Shown piece after piece: positions 51,431-60,345 of a DNA stretch of 64,000 nt. A model generated the notes under the pieces. The model was not told the origin of the DNA, searched no databases, and worked only from the letters and a program-made list of their open reading frames with translations. Location: positions 62,001 to 126,000 of the forward strand of contig JALHRQ010000009.1 of assembly GCA_022841375.1 (NCBI GenBank), written 5' to 3'. The position numbers were made by a program, and so were the translations under genes. Numbering within the stretch: the first letter of the stretch is position 1; each line of letters starts with the position of its first letter. Source of the DNA: Burkholderiales bacterium. GTDB taxonomy: Bacteria; Pseudomonadota; Gammaproteobacteria; Burkholderiales; SG8-41.

Positions 51431-52927
51431 TTGGAAAGTTTTTCTGGGGTACTCACTGGATTTGCAATAGCGCTGCAGCCTATGAATCTCCTTTATGCAC
51501 TGTTTGGTACAGTGCTGGGGACGGCAATTGGTGTTTTGCCAGGAATCGGCCCGTCTTTGGCTATATCCCTTCTTCTGCCATTTACCTACAAGCTCGTTGA
51601 TCCCGTTGGCGCATTTATCTTATTTGGTGGAATCTTCTATGGCGCGATGTATGGGGGCTCAACCACCACGATCCTGCTCAACACGCCTGGGGAAAGTTCC
51701 TCGGTAGTGACAGCAATTGATGGTTACCGGATGGCTCGGCGAGGACGCGCAGGAGCTGCTCTGGCCACTGCGGCTATTGGTTCATTTATCGCTGGGACCA
51801 TCGCTACATTTCTTTTGATGATTCTTGCGCAACCCTTGGTGGAGTTTGCGCTTAAGTTTGGTCCATCCGAATATTTTGCATTAATGGTCCTTTCGTTATG
51901 TACCGTCACAGCAATCGGTGGAGGCGTGCCCGTCAAGGCCGCATTCTCGACCCTATTAGGATTGGCCATAGGCACGGTGGGAATCGAAAACACCAGTGGG
52001 CAACTGCGATTTACATTTGGGCAGGCTGCATTATTCGACGGCATCGGTGTTGTCGTCGCTGCAATCGGCTTATTCGCCGTAAGCGAAGTTCTATTCGGAT
52101 TGGGAAATTTACGAAAGCAAACCAGTGCTCGGCTTATAGAAGCCGGTTCACTTTGGATGACCAAGGAAGAGTGGCGCAGATCCGTTTTTCCATGGTTACG
52201 AGGCTCAATGATCGGGTTCATTGTCGGCGTCCTTCCCGGAGCAGGAGCCACGATTGCGACGTTTATGTCATACGGTATAGAGCGCCGTGTATCCAGTCAT
52301 AAAGATGAATTCGGCCATGGCGCCATTGAAGGTGTTGCTGGCCCTGAGGCTGCAAATAATGCTTCAGCTGGAGGGGCGCTTGTTCCTTTATTAACTTTGG
52401 GGATACCCGGGTCTGCGACCGCGGCAGTGATGCTTGCAGCATTTCAAGGTTACGGTATTAACACTGGGCCTTTGCTGCTGCAAAAACACCCGGACTTGGT
52501 GTGGGGACTGATTGCCAGCCTCTACATTGGGAACGTAATGCTCTTAATTCTGAATCTTCCTTTAGTAGGATTGTGGGTAAAACTACTGAAAATTCCAGAG
52601 TCATTGTTGTATCCGATGATTCTTGCGTTCAGTACGTTGGGGGTATACAGCCTGGGCAGGGAGATCGCAGATCTTTATTTGATGTTCGGGATCGGGATTC
52701 TGGGTTTTTTGCTGCGCAGATACTGCTTCCCCCTCGCGCCAGTCATATTGGGGTTGGTTCTTGGTCCGATGCTCGAAACCGAGTTCAGACGTGCGCTTCT
52801 CGGTAGCCAGGGAAATTGGATGGTGTTGTTTGACCGGCCGATGGCAGCAAGCATACTGGTGCTTGCACTAATAATGGTTTTGTTTCCCTTTATTAGCAGG
52901 CTACTTGCAACAAAAAGCAGGTCATAA
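51431..52927 (+). CDS. tctA: TctA large permease subunit
   Basis: Integral membrane carrier of 498 aa with about 11-12 helices. Two repeat motifs are [12 protein letters not shown] (about 37-48) and [28 protein letters not shown] is the substrate region. A TTG start at 51431 is chosen because MES...[17 protein letters not shown] aligns with the family N terminus and AGGGG lies upstream. Together with TctB and the receptor it forms a cation-coupled carboxylate importer. Confidence 0.93.
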   Translation: MESFSGVLTGFAIALQPMNLLYALFGTVLGTAIGVLPGIGPSLAISLLLPFTYKLVDPVGAFILFGGIFYGAMYGGSTTTILLNTPGESSSVVTAIDGYRMARRGRAGAALATAAIGSFIAGTIATFLLMILAQPLVEFALKFGPSEYFALMVLSLCTVTAIGGGVPVKAAFSTLLGLAIGTVGIENTSGQLRFTFGQAALFDGIGVVVAAIGLFAVSEVLFGLGNLRKQTSARLIEAGSLWMTKEEWRRSVFPWLRGSMIGFIVGVLPGAGATIATFMSYGIERRVSSHKDEFGHGAIEGVAGPEAANNASAGGALVPLLTLGIPGSATAAVMLAAFQGYGINTGPLLLQKHPDLVWGLIASLYIGNVMLLILNLPLVGLWVKLLKIPESLLYPMILAFSTLGVYSLGREIADLYLMFGIGILGFLLRRYCFPLAPVILGLVLGPMLETEFRRALLGSQGNWMVLFDRPMAASILVLALIMVLFPFISRLLATKSRS

Positions 52928-52946
52928 CGGAAGGTCGAAAATAACC

Positions 52947-53876
52947 TTAAGCACCAGTACTAACTGGGGGGCTTTGAAGACTCGACTTGCTCCATGACGG
53001 CGAGCACATCTGGATAAAGTCATATACGTATTTCTGTAAATGACGTTTGCGATTAATAAGCAGGCTGGTAATTGAAGGCGCGAAAAGATGTTTTGCGGGA
53101 ATTGCACGAAGGCCCGCATCTTTATTGGAGTTGAACGTGACTTCAGACAGCACAGCGATCCCGAGTGATTGCTCAACGCAAGTTTTAATCACATCCGCAT
53201 CAATCGCACTCACCGAAAGCGTGGGATTCAATCCCTCCTTTTCAAAGGCGCGGATTAATTCCCTGCGACCGGTGAATTGCGGTTCATAGGTAATCAAGGG
53301 ATATTGCGCGATGCTTTTAAGGGTAAGCCGGGTTTGCTGCAACAGCTTGTGTCTTCGGGGAACGATGACAACCCGGTCAAATTGACGCCAGGGCACAACG
53401 ATGACACTCCCTTTGTCGGGCGGGGCATCGGTTGTCACACCAATGTCAGCCTCTCCCGAAGCCACCATATTGGTAATTTGTTCCGGATTTCCATGACGGA
53501 GAATCAACTTTACTTTTGGGTGGTAATTCGCAAACAACTTCATGACCTCGGGTAGTACATACCGGGCCTGGGTATGAGTTGTTGCTATTACCAGCGTTCC
53601 TATATTGGGTTGCCGCCGCTCCCTGGCCACAGATTCAATATTCTGGATTTCTTCCAGGACGCGACGTGCATAAGCAACTATTCTTTCCCCGTCGGCTGTA
53701 ACCCCGGAAAGTCTGTTTCCGGCCCTTACAAAAATGTCGAGACCCAGTTCAATTTCCAGTATCCGAACCTGCTTGCTGATGCCCGGCTGCGAGGTATGAA
53801 GGGCTGCAGCAACTTTCGAAATGTTGAGATCGTTTTGCGCGATCTCGACGATGTAGCGGCATTGACGAAGATTCAC
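52947..53876 (-). CDS. LysR-type regulator of the CysB branch
   Basis: Regulator of 309 aa. MNLRQCRYIVEIAQNDLNIS and SQPGISKQVRILE form the HTH region, typical of CysB/Cbl-type LysR proteins. The effector domain spans about 90-290. GTG start at 53876 without a clear ribosome site. It converges on tctA and diverges from the crotonase at 53974, with a palindrome between, so it probably controls the second unit (53.97-62.46 kb). Confidence 0.87.
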   Translation of the reverse strand: MNLRQCRYIVEIAQNDLNISKVAAALHTSQPGISKQVRILEIELGLDIFVRAGNRLSGVTADGERIVAYARRVLEEIQNIESVARERRQPNIGTLVIATTHTQARYVLPEVMKLFANYHPKVKLILRHGNPEQITNMVASGEADIGVTTDAPPDKGSVIVVPWRQFDRVVIVPRRHKLLQQTRLTLKSIAQYPLITYEPQFTGRRELIRAFEKEGLNPTLSVSAIDADVIKTCVEQSLGIAVLSEVTFNSNKDAGLRAIPAKHLFAPSITSLLINRKRHLQKYVYDFIQMCSPSWSKSSLQSPPVSTGA

Positions 53877-53913
53877 GATAGACTATTCCATAAGGTTATG
53901 GCTTGTTCCATTT

Positions 53914-53930
53914 TATTCTTATTAAGAATA
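53914..53930. promoter_or_regulatory. Operator-like palindrome before the crotonase gene
   Basis: TATTCTTATTAAGAATA is a perfect 17-nt palindrome, in the 97-nt gap between the divergent LysR and crotonase starts. Related half-sites CTATTC lie at 53883 and 53942. It is a good candidate for the LysR binding site. Confidence 0.55.
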
Positions 53931-53973
53931 GTTGGTGAATGCTATTCTTTTTAAATATTTCAAGGAGGAATCT

Positions 53974-54768
53974 GTGGATTATTCAAGCTATAAGCATCTC
54001 GACATTCAACGCAACGGCCGGATTCTGACTTTAAAAATAAATCGGCCTCCGATGAATCCGATCCACTTTGATCTCCATAACGAATTTTCGCGGATTTTCT
54101 ACGATGTGCAGGTCGATCACGAATCCGATGTGATTGTTTTGACCGGCGCAGGAAATGTGTTTTCCGCGGGCGGTGACATTCCGATGATGCAGAGGCGCAT
54201 TGATGATCCGGAGCTCTTTAATCGCAAGAATCTGGAGATGAAAAAAATGATCTTCGGCTTGCTGGATCTTGAGAAGCCGATCATTGCCCGCGTCAACGGT
54301 GACTGCATTGGACTTGGGGCGACCCTGGCTTTGCTGTGCGACATCATCATTTCAGTCGATGACGCCCGCTTTGGTGATCCACACGTGAAAATGGGATATG
54401 TGGCCGGCGATGGCGGAGCGGTGATTTGGCCGCAACTCGTGGGCTTCGCACGGGCAAAAGAGTATTTGCTGACTGGCGACATGCTTTCCGCGGTGGAGGC
54501 TGAGCGTATCGGGCTCATCAACCATGCAGTGCCGCGCGACAAATTTGATGAGAAGGTAAACGCACTTACCGCCAAACTGGCTGCCGGATCCACCAAGGCC
54601 ATCAAGTGGACCAAGACTTGCACAAACATCCCGCTTCGACAACTGGCCCACTCGATCATGGATGCTTCTCTTGCCTATGAGGCCATCACCAATATGGGTG
54701 CTGACCACCAGGAGGCCGTGACGGCTTTCCAGGAAAAGCGGAAACCTAAATTTACGGGCGGTTATTGA
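53974..54768 (+). CDS. Enoyl-CoA hydratase/isomerase (crotonase) family protein
   Basis: Crotonase-fold protein of 264 aa. The oxyanion-hole regions are NVFSAGGDI and GDCIGLGATLAL. At the two positions usually held by catalytic glutamates it has FGDPHVKMG (His) and VAGDGG (Asp), so it may not be a plain hydratase; this pattern recurs in a poorly characterised subfamily. GTG start at 53974 is set by AAGGAGGA 5 nt upstream. First gene of unit 2. Confidence 0.87.
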   Translation: MDYSSYKHLDIQRNGRILTLKINRPPMNPIHFDLHNEFSRIFYDVQVDHESDVIVLTGAGNVFSAGGDIPMMQRRIDDPELFNRKNLEMKKMIFGLLDLEKPIIARVNGDCIGLGATLALLCDIIISVDDARFGDPHVKMGYVAGDGGAVIWPQLVGFARAKEYLLTGDMLSAVEAERIGLINHAVPRDKFDEKVNALTAKLAAGSTKAIKWTKTCTNIPLRQLAHSIMDASLAYEAITNMGADHQEAVTAFQEKRKPKFTGGY

Positions 54769-54823
54769 GCCGGGAATTGCCGTCTAAAAAACCCGAATAA
54801 AACCGATTTCAAGAAAAAAATTC

Positions 54824-56044
54824 ATGTCAAAAGCTCTCGAACACCTTCGCGTTCTCGATATGAGTCGCGTGCTTGCTGGCCCCTTTCTGGCGCAGAACCT
54901 CGCCGACTTTGGTGCTGACGTCATCAAGGTTGAGCGTCCTCATCACGGAGATGAGACGCGAACATTTCCTCCTTACCTCAAACGGGCCGACGGCACGCAA
55001 ACGGAGGACTCGGCTTACTATATGTCGATTAATCGGGGAAAACGGTCGGTCACGATCGATATATCCAAACCCCTGGGGCAGGATTTGATCAAACAGCTGG
55101 CGGCCCAGTCGGATGTGCTGATCGAGAACTACAAGGTTGGAGATTTGAAACGCTATGGCCTTGATTACGAAAGCATCAAGGCCGTTAAACCCGACATCGT
55201 TTACTGCTCGATTACCGGCTTCGGGCAAACCGGCCCGTACCGCAACCGGCCGGGGTATGACTATATTTTCCAGGCCATGAGCGGGCTTATGAGCATTACC
55301 GGCGAGCGTGATGATTTGCCGGGTGGCGGCCCGGCCAAGGTCGGGCTCGCGATCTGTGATGTGATCACGGGAATATATTCAAGTTTCGCAGTGATGGCGG
55401 CCTTGGCGTATCGTGACAAGAGTGGCGAAGGTCAGCACATTGACATGTCTCTTCTTGATGTCGCCATCGCAACGATTTCCCACATCAACATGAACTATCT
55501 GGTTGGGGGCATCGTTCCAAAGCGTATGGGTACCGCGCATCCGAGCATTGTTCCCTATCAGGTTTTTAATGCTGCTGACGGACAAATGGTTGTTGCGGTT
55601 GGAAACGATACCCAGTTTTCAAAGTTATGCCAGACCCTCGGATTGGTTGCGCTTCCTGCGGATGAGCGCTTCCGCACCAATGTGAGTCGCGTCAAGAATC
55701 GGGATGAACTGGTGCCGATTATTCAAGCGAAATTCCGGGAAAAACCTGTCGCTTACTGGATCGAAACGCTCACTGGAATTGGTGTTCCTTGCGGACCAAT
55801 CAACAACATCAAGCAGGTCTTTGATGATCCGCACATAAAATACCGGGGCATGCGGGTTGAGGTTGACCATCCGCGAGGTGGAAAGGTTTCGATGCTTGCC
55901 AATCCAGCACGCTTGTCAGTGACCCCGGCTTCATACGATAGAGTCCCTCCGCAGCTTGGCGAGCACACGCATGAAGTGCTGCGTAGCGTATTGAATCTCG
56001 ATGATCAGACGATCGAAGCGTTAACCTGCGCGGGAGTGATTTAG
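54824..56044 (+). CDS. Class III (CaiB/BaiF) CoA-transferase, copy 3
   Basis: Enzyme of 406 aa, more distant from the other two copies. LRVLDMSRVLAGPFLAQNLADFGADVIKVE forms the N-terminal region (ends LRVLDMSRV and VIKVE). The nucleophile Asp is in GQHIDMSLLDVA, and GYDYIFQAMSGLMSITG follows the formyl-CoA/succinyl-CoA transferase style. It could supply the CoA ester acted on by the crotonase encoded just upstream. Confidence 0.9.
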   Translation: MSKALEHLRVLDMSRVLAGPFLAQNLADFGADVIKVERPHHGDETRTFPPYLKRADGTQTEDSAYYMSINRGKRSVTIDISKPLGQDLIKQLAAQSDVLIENYKVGDLKRYGLDYESIKAVKPDIVYCSITGFGQTGPYRNRPGYDYIFQAMSGLMSITGERDDLPGGGPAKVGLAICDVITGIYSSFAVMAALAYRDKSGEGQHIDMSLLDVAIATISHINMNYLVGGIVPKRMGTAHPSIVPYQVFNAADGQMVVAVGNDTQFSKLCQTLGLVALPADERFRTNVSRVKNRDELVPIIQAKFREKPVAYWIETLTGIGVPCGPINNIKQVFDDPHIKYRGMRVEVDHPRGGKVSMLANPARLSVTPASYDRVPPQLGEHTHEVLRSVLNLDDQTIEALTCAGVI

Positions 56045-56211
56045 AGCGGTGAGGAGACTTGATTGAACACTTTTTACGGTTTCCATGCGGATATCGAAAA
56101 ATATCCCCTTGTTTACTGAATAGCTTCCCTGGCTTTCCGAAGAGGATCCGGAGCCAGTGGTCGTGTTTTAAAAGAATATTTAGGTTGGCACTAACAGAAA
56201 AGGACATTCAA
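56045..56211 (+). other. Structured leader before the selenoprotein gene
   Basis: The 167-nt gap holds two hairpins: GGATAT/ATATCC (56089-56106, 6 bp) and a longer one with CTGGCT/AGCCAG arms plus an inner CCG/CGG pairing (56129-56157). No clean U-tract follows, so attenuation or mRNA protection is possible but unproven. AAGGA at 56200-56204 is the ribosome site for the next gene. Confidence 0.4.
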
Positions 56212-56754
56212 ATGAGCGATGAATTGTTACTGCTTGTTCCGGAGGCACCTGCTGCAGAGCCGGAGGCCGTAAGTGCCGGACAGCGCAAGCCTGACGTAAA
56301 TGCTTTGCGAATCGGCTTGCTGGATAACAGCAAGGCAAATGCCGATCATCTGCTGCGGATGCTGTCCGAACATGTCGCTGATGAGATGAGAGTCAAGTCA
56401 GTCACTTCGCTCCGTAAGGGCAGTGTCGCCATCCCTGCAACGGCTCAAGTGCTTGACCAATTGGCGCACGAGTCGGATCTCGTCCTCAGCGCCATGGCCG
56501 ATTGAGGGTCATGCACGTCGTGGAGTGTCCACGACATGTGTGAAATGCGTAAGCGCGGAGTTTCCGCAGCGGTTATTTGCTCGGAACCCTTCGTGAAGCT
56601 CGCAAAAACGCAGGCGAAAGTGTTTGGGGTGCCTGACCTCGCTTTAATTGTCATACCGCATCCTCTGGGTGGATTGGACATTGAAGGGGTCAAGGCCCGC
56701 GTTGAAGTGGCTAATCCACAATTGCTGTCTTTGATCAGGCAGATTTCCAGATGA
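56212..56754 (+). CDS. UGSC-family selenoprotein (in-frame TGA = selenocysteine)
   Basis: Protein of 180 aa if TGA at 56503-56505 is read as selenocysteine (Sec98). The frame is open on both sides, and the codons around it spell A-M-A-D-U-G-S-C-T-S-W, the UGSC motif of a known (seleno)protein family. The N-terminal LLDNSKANADHLL and C-terminal GVPDLALIVIPHPLGG segments agree with that family. Cys101 and Sec98 form a UxxC redox-like pair. A bSECIS hairpin follows the TGA. AAGGA precedes the ATG by 7 nt, and the true stop overlaps the next gene (ATGA). The biochemical function is unknown. Confidence 0.88.
56503..56535 (+). promoter_or_regulatory. Selenocysteine codon and bacterial SECIS hairpin
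   Basis: TGA at 56503-56505. GTCGTGGA (56517-56524) pairs perfectly with TCCACGAC (56528-56535) around a GTG loop. The loop begins 19 nt after the TGA, inside the 16-37 nt window known for bacterial SECIS elements, and opens with G as SelB recognition requires. The stem codes for Thr102 to Asp108 of the protein. Confidence 0.85.
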
Positions 56755-57869
56755 ATTCACTTGAGGCTTGGATCGAGCAACCCGATACGACCGTTCGTTC
56801 CGGGAATGACATCAAGAAGGTCAACAGGTTGTTTCAGCAGCGCGGTTGGAGTGACGGTCTGCCCATTATTCCGCCAACCCCCGAACGGGTTCGGGAAATG
56901 CTGTCTTATTGCGATCGCCCCTGGGATCTTCCCGTCGGGAAAGTGGCGCCACGGTACGGTGAAGCCACGCCGATCCGGCTTGCAATCAATGCGGTGATGG
57001 CAGGATGTGAGCCCGAGTATTTTCCGGTGGTGATGGCTGCCGTCGATGCCATGTGCGATCCCGCCTTCAATCTCTATGCGCTACAGGCCACAACACATCC
57101 TTGCGCCCCTTTGCTGATTGTGAACGGTCCCATCGCGCGCGAATTGAATATCAACGCCGGCATTAACGCATTTGGTCAGGGCAGGCAGGCAAATTCCACC
57201 ATTGGACGTGCAATCCGGCTAACGCTAATGAATATCGGCGGGGGTTATCCCGGAGCCGGAGATATGGCAACCCAGGGCGCCCCATCAAAGTTCAGCTATT
57301 GCGTTGCCGAGAACGAGGCCGAGAACCCGTGGACTTCCTTAAGCCTGGAACGCGGCTTTGACCAAAACACCAGCACGGTCACGGTTGTTGGTGCTGAACC
57401 CCCGCACAATGTTAATGATCACGCCAGCAGCACCGGCACAGGCATTCTGAAAATGGTTGCCGGAACAATGAGAACCACCGGCAACAATGACATTTATAAC
57501 TATCAGGAAGGAACCTATCCGCAGCCACTGGTTATCTTTGGCCCGGAGCACGCGAAAACTGTTTATGCAGACGGATACGGCAAGGAAAAGATACGCGAAT
57601 ACCTGTTTGAGCACGCACGGGTGCCGATGGGGGAATTCTCACAGGAGAACATAGACAGCAGATTTCGCCGCAAGTATGGCGATGCGCCTCTGGAATTGCT
57701 TATTCCGATCTTCAAGCGGCCGGAGGATTTATTGATCGCTGTCGTAGGTGGCCCCGGGAAACATTCGGTTGTCATCCCGACATTTGGGGCGACAAAAGCG
57801 ATAACTCGAGCAATATCCCACGCGGACGGTCGCCCCGCACACTTGATCAGTGATTTGAAAGTTAATTAA
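56751..57869 (+). CDS. Conserved protein of unknown function linked to UGSC selenoprotein
   Basis: Protein of 372 aa, not recognised as any enzyme family. No signal peptide or membrane helix is visible. Conserved-looking blocks are GWSDGLPIIPPTPERV (about 31-46), ATTHPCAPLLIVNGP (about 103-117), NAFGQGRQANSTIGRAIRL (about 124-142) and NIGGGYPGAGDMATQG. Six or so cysteines, including those in TTHPC and SYCVAEN, could pair with the selenoprotein. ATGA overlap with the selenoprotein gene implies a functional pair. Confidence 0.75.
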   Translation: MNSLEAWIEQPDTTVRSGNDIKKVNRLFQQRGWSDGLPIIPPTPERVREMLSYCDRPWDLPVGKVAPRYGEATPIRLAINAVMAGCEPEYFPVVMAAVDAMCDPAFNLYALQATTHPCAPLLIVNGPIARELNINAGINAFGQGRQANSTIGRAIRLTLMNIGGGYPGAGDMATQGAPSKFSYCVAENEAENPWTSLSLERGFDQNTSTVTVVGAEPPHNVNDHASSTGTGILKMVAGTMRTTGNNDIYNYQEGTYPQPLVIFGPEHAKTVYADGYGKEKIREYLFEHARVPMGEFSQENIDSRFRRKYGDAPLELLIPIFKRPEDLLIAVVGGPGKHSVVIPTFGATKAITRAISHADGRPAHLISDLKVN

Positions 57870-57899
57870 AAGATCCAAAAAACCAGCAAGGAGGAGCAT

Positions 57900-58877
57900 A
57901 TGAAACGGTTCAAAAAATCCCTGGTATTTGCATTTATTGGCTTAATTGCATTGCCTGTATTTGCACAGAACGCGGCCAAGGATTACCCAACAAAATCTGT
58001 GCGCTGGATAGTTACGTTCACACCCGGTGCATCCAACGATTTCGTGGCCCGATTAATGGCAGGCAAGCTGTCTGAACTGCTGGGGCAGCAATTCATTGTT
58101 GATAATCGGGGTGGTGCGGGCGGTCTGATCGGGGCCGAAACCGTTGCTATCGCGCAACCCGATGGATATACGCTGCTGTTTACCAACCCGGCCCCGAACA
58201 TCAATGCGCCTTTGATGGCAGCCAAGGCGCCCTACAGCCTTGATGATTTTTCTCCCATTATTTACTTCGGGTTCACACCACTAATTATTGCTGCACATCC
58301 CTCCTTTCCAGCCAAAAATCCCAAGGAATTAATCGCTTCGTTAAAAGCGAATCCGGGCAAATACACCTGGGGTTCATCCGGGAACGGAAGCAGCCTTCAC
58401 ATCGGTCTGGCCCTGTTTCAGGGTGCAACCGGCGTAAACGTGATTCACGTCCCCTACAAGGGCACAGCCCCTGCGCTTTTGGATTTGGTTAGCGGCCAGA
58501 TTCAGCTCATGCACACCACCAAGGTGTCTTCAGATGGCCAGGTTAAGTCCGGGCGCGTAAAAATTCTTGCGGTTGCAAGCGCAAAACGCAGTCAAGGGCT
58601 CCCGGATGTTCCGACTCTCTCTGAATATGGCATTAAGGACGCTGAAGCCGTAACTTGGTTTGGTATGGCCGCCCCTGCCAAAACGCCACGCGCTATTATC
58701 GACAAGCTCAATGCCGCTTCGAATAAGGTGCTTGCAATGCCTGATATAAAGAAGCGCCTTGAAGAAAATGACGTCGATATTCAAGGTGGAACACCCGAGG
58801 AATTCGGCCGTTTTATGAAAAAAGAAGCCGAGCGGCTTAATCAGCTCATTAAAGCGGGTGTCATCAAAAAGGGCTAA
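57900..58877 (+). CDS. Bug-family tripartite tricarboxylate receptor
   Basis: Exported receptor of 325 aa with a signal peptide ending VFAQ (residue 23). YPTKSVRWIVTFTPGASNDF and RGGAGGLIGAE match the Bug fold; HVPYKGTAPALLDLV is the mid-domain signature. AAGGAGGAG precedes the ATG. It lies after the 372-aa gene and has no own permease, so it may use the TctAB pair or serve signalling. Confidence 0.9.
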   Translation: MKRFKKSLVFAFIGLIALPVFAQNAAKDYPTKSVRWIVTFTPGASNDFVARLMAGKLSELLGQQFIVDNRGGAGGLIGAETVAIAQPDGYTLLFTNPAPNINAPLMAAKAPYSLDDFSPIIYFGFTPLIIAAHPSFPAKNPKELIASLKANPGKYTWGSSGNGSSLHIGLALFQGATGVNVIHVPYKGTAPALLDLVSGQIQLMHTTKVSSDGQVKSGRVKILAVASAKRSQGLPDVPTLSEYGIKDAEAVTWFGMAAPAKTPRAIIDKLNAASNKVLAMPDIKKRLEENDVDIQGGTPEEFGRFMKKEAERLNQLIKAGVIKKG

Positions 58878-58936
58878 ATTCATCCGTAATAATTGCCTCT
58901 TTTTTTGTTGGAGGTGATTTCAATGATGAGGGTGAT

Positions 58937-60310
58937 ATGAAATTCCAAAATGCCCGGGATGGACTGGCTTATTTTGTAAGCAGGACGACCTATAAAAAAG
59001 TCAGCCCGGAAGCCATACATGCCTCAAAGCGCTTTTTGCTGGATTCTCTGGCATGCATTGCGGGTGGATGGAACGAACCTTCCGCGAGGATCGCTCGAGA
59101 GGTTTCGGAGGATCTGGGCGGATCAAAAGATGCCCATGTGTTGCTGACCACCAGGAAAACCTCCGTCGTAAATGCAACTCTCGCCAATGGCATTGCTTTG
59201 CGGGCATTGGACTTGATCGATATGTACCATTCTCTTGATCACGCCCATCCCTGCGAAATGACCATCCCGCCGGCCCTGGCCGTCGGACAAAAAATGCATT
59301 CCAGCGGCAAAGACGTATTGACCGCCATCGTGCTTGGTTATGAGATCTGCATGAAATTTGCGGAAATCACCGGGAATACCAGGAAAGGGTGGGCTGGCAC
59401 AGCAACATTAGGGCAATTCGCCACACCCCTTGTGGCTGGATATCTATTGCGGCTCAAGCAATCCCAGTTGGCCGAAGCGGTGTCAATTTCCGGCTCTCAC
59501 AACGTTTCCCTTGCCATTGCTTACAACCTTCCCATAAGCATGACAAAGGATGCCTTGAATACCTTTGCGGCTCAAAGTGGCGTCATGGCCGCATTGTTGG
59601 CCAAAAGAGGATTTACCGGGCCTGCAGGAATTCTGGAGGCGCCCGGTGGCCTGTGGCCACAACTGGAATCGAATGCTACGGTCGAGACCCTGCTTGAGGG
59701 TCTTGGTAAACCGTTTCGAATCACCAAGTGCGGCCTAAAAGATCACAAGTTTGCTGCCATTGCCTGGTCACACCCAGCCATTGAGGCTTTACTTAAACTT
59801 CGCGCGGAGCATGGCTTAACGCCCAAGAACGTGAAGGAGATCAAGGTACGAGCAACGCGTAAGGTGGCCACCCGCATTGGAGATAAGGCTGGGGCAAAGC
59901 TTAGCCCTCTGGATACTCAATTCAGTGGGCAGAATATTCTTGCAACAGCGTTGAAATACGGCGACCTTTTGCCGAAACGGCAGAAAATGTCCGCTGATGC
60001 CGATGTAAGGGCAATTTCGAAGATCGTCAGGATAGAGCACGACCCCGGTCTTGATCATCTTTATCCCGAGAAAATGCCTTCCATTGTCGAGGTGCTTACG
60101 GTGGATGGCAAACGACTCTCATGTCGCGTTGATTATCGCCGTGGCGATCCCAACAACCCGTTGTCAGATAAAGATATTGAAGAGAAGTTTATGGCATTGA
60201 CCGCCAAGCATTTGTCGAAAAGCACAGCCAAGAAAATATGCGGTTTGGTATGGGGGCTGGAGAACATGCGCGACATTAATGAGTTAACTACAAAATTTTC
60301 TAAGAATTAA
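58937..60310 (+). CDS. MmgE/PrpD-family protein
   Basis: Protein of 457 aa in the family of 2-methylcitrate dehydratase, cis-aconitate decarboxylase and iminodisuccinate epimerase. LDSLACIAGG near the N terminus, NGIALRALDLIDMYHS...HP and CGLKDHKFA..HPAIEA are the usual landmarks. It probably acts on a tricarboxylic or branched dicarboxylic acid; the exact reaction cannot be told from sequence. GAGGGTGAT upstream of the ATG. Confidence 0.87.
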   Translation: MKFQNARDGLAYFVSRTTYKKVSPEAIHASKRFLLDSLACIAGGWNEPSARIAREVSEDLGGSKDAHVLLTTRKTSVVNATLANGIALRALDLIDMYHSLDHAHPCEMTIPPALAVGQKMHSSGKDVLTAIVLGYEICMKFAEITGNTRKGWAGTATLGQFATPLVAGYLLRLKQSQLAEAVSISGSHNVSLAIAYNLPISMTKDALNTFAAQSGVMAALLAKRGFTGPAGILEAPGGLWPQLESNATVETLLEGLGKPFRITKCGLKDHKFAAIAWSHPAIEALLKLRAEHGLTPKNVKEIKVRATRKVATRIGDKAGAKLSPLDTQFSGQNILATALKYGDLLPKRQKMSADADVRAISKIVRIEHDPGLDHLYPEKMPSIVEVLTVDGKRLSCRVDYRRGDPNNPLSDKDIEEKFMALTAKHLSKSTAKKICGLVWGLENMRDINELTTKFSKN

Positions 60311-60345
60311 ATCTTGCAAGTCAATCTTTCTCCGTGGAGGGAAGT

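Noticed and set aside
56503-56505. TGA read as a true stop, giving a 97-aa protein and a separate 72-aa gene
   Set aside because: The frame continues without a break, the flanking codons spell the UGSC family motif, a bSECIS-like hairpin is correctly placed, and the downstream fragment has no ribosome site of its own.
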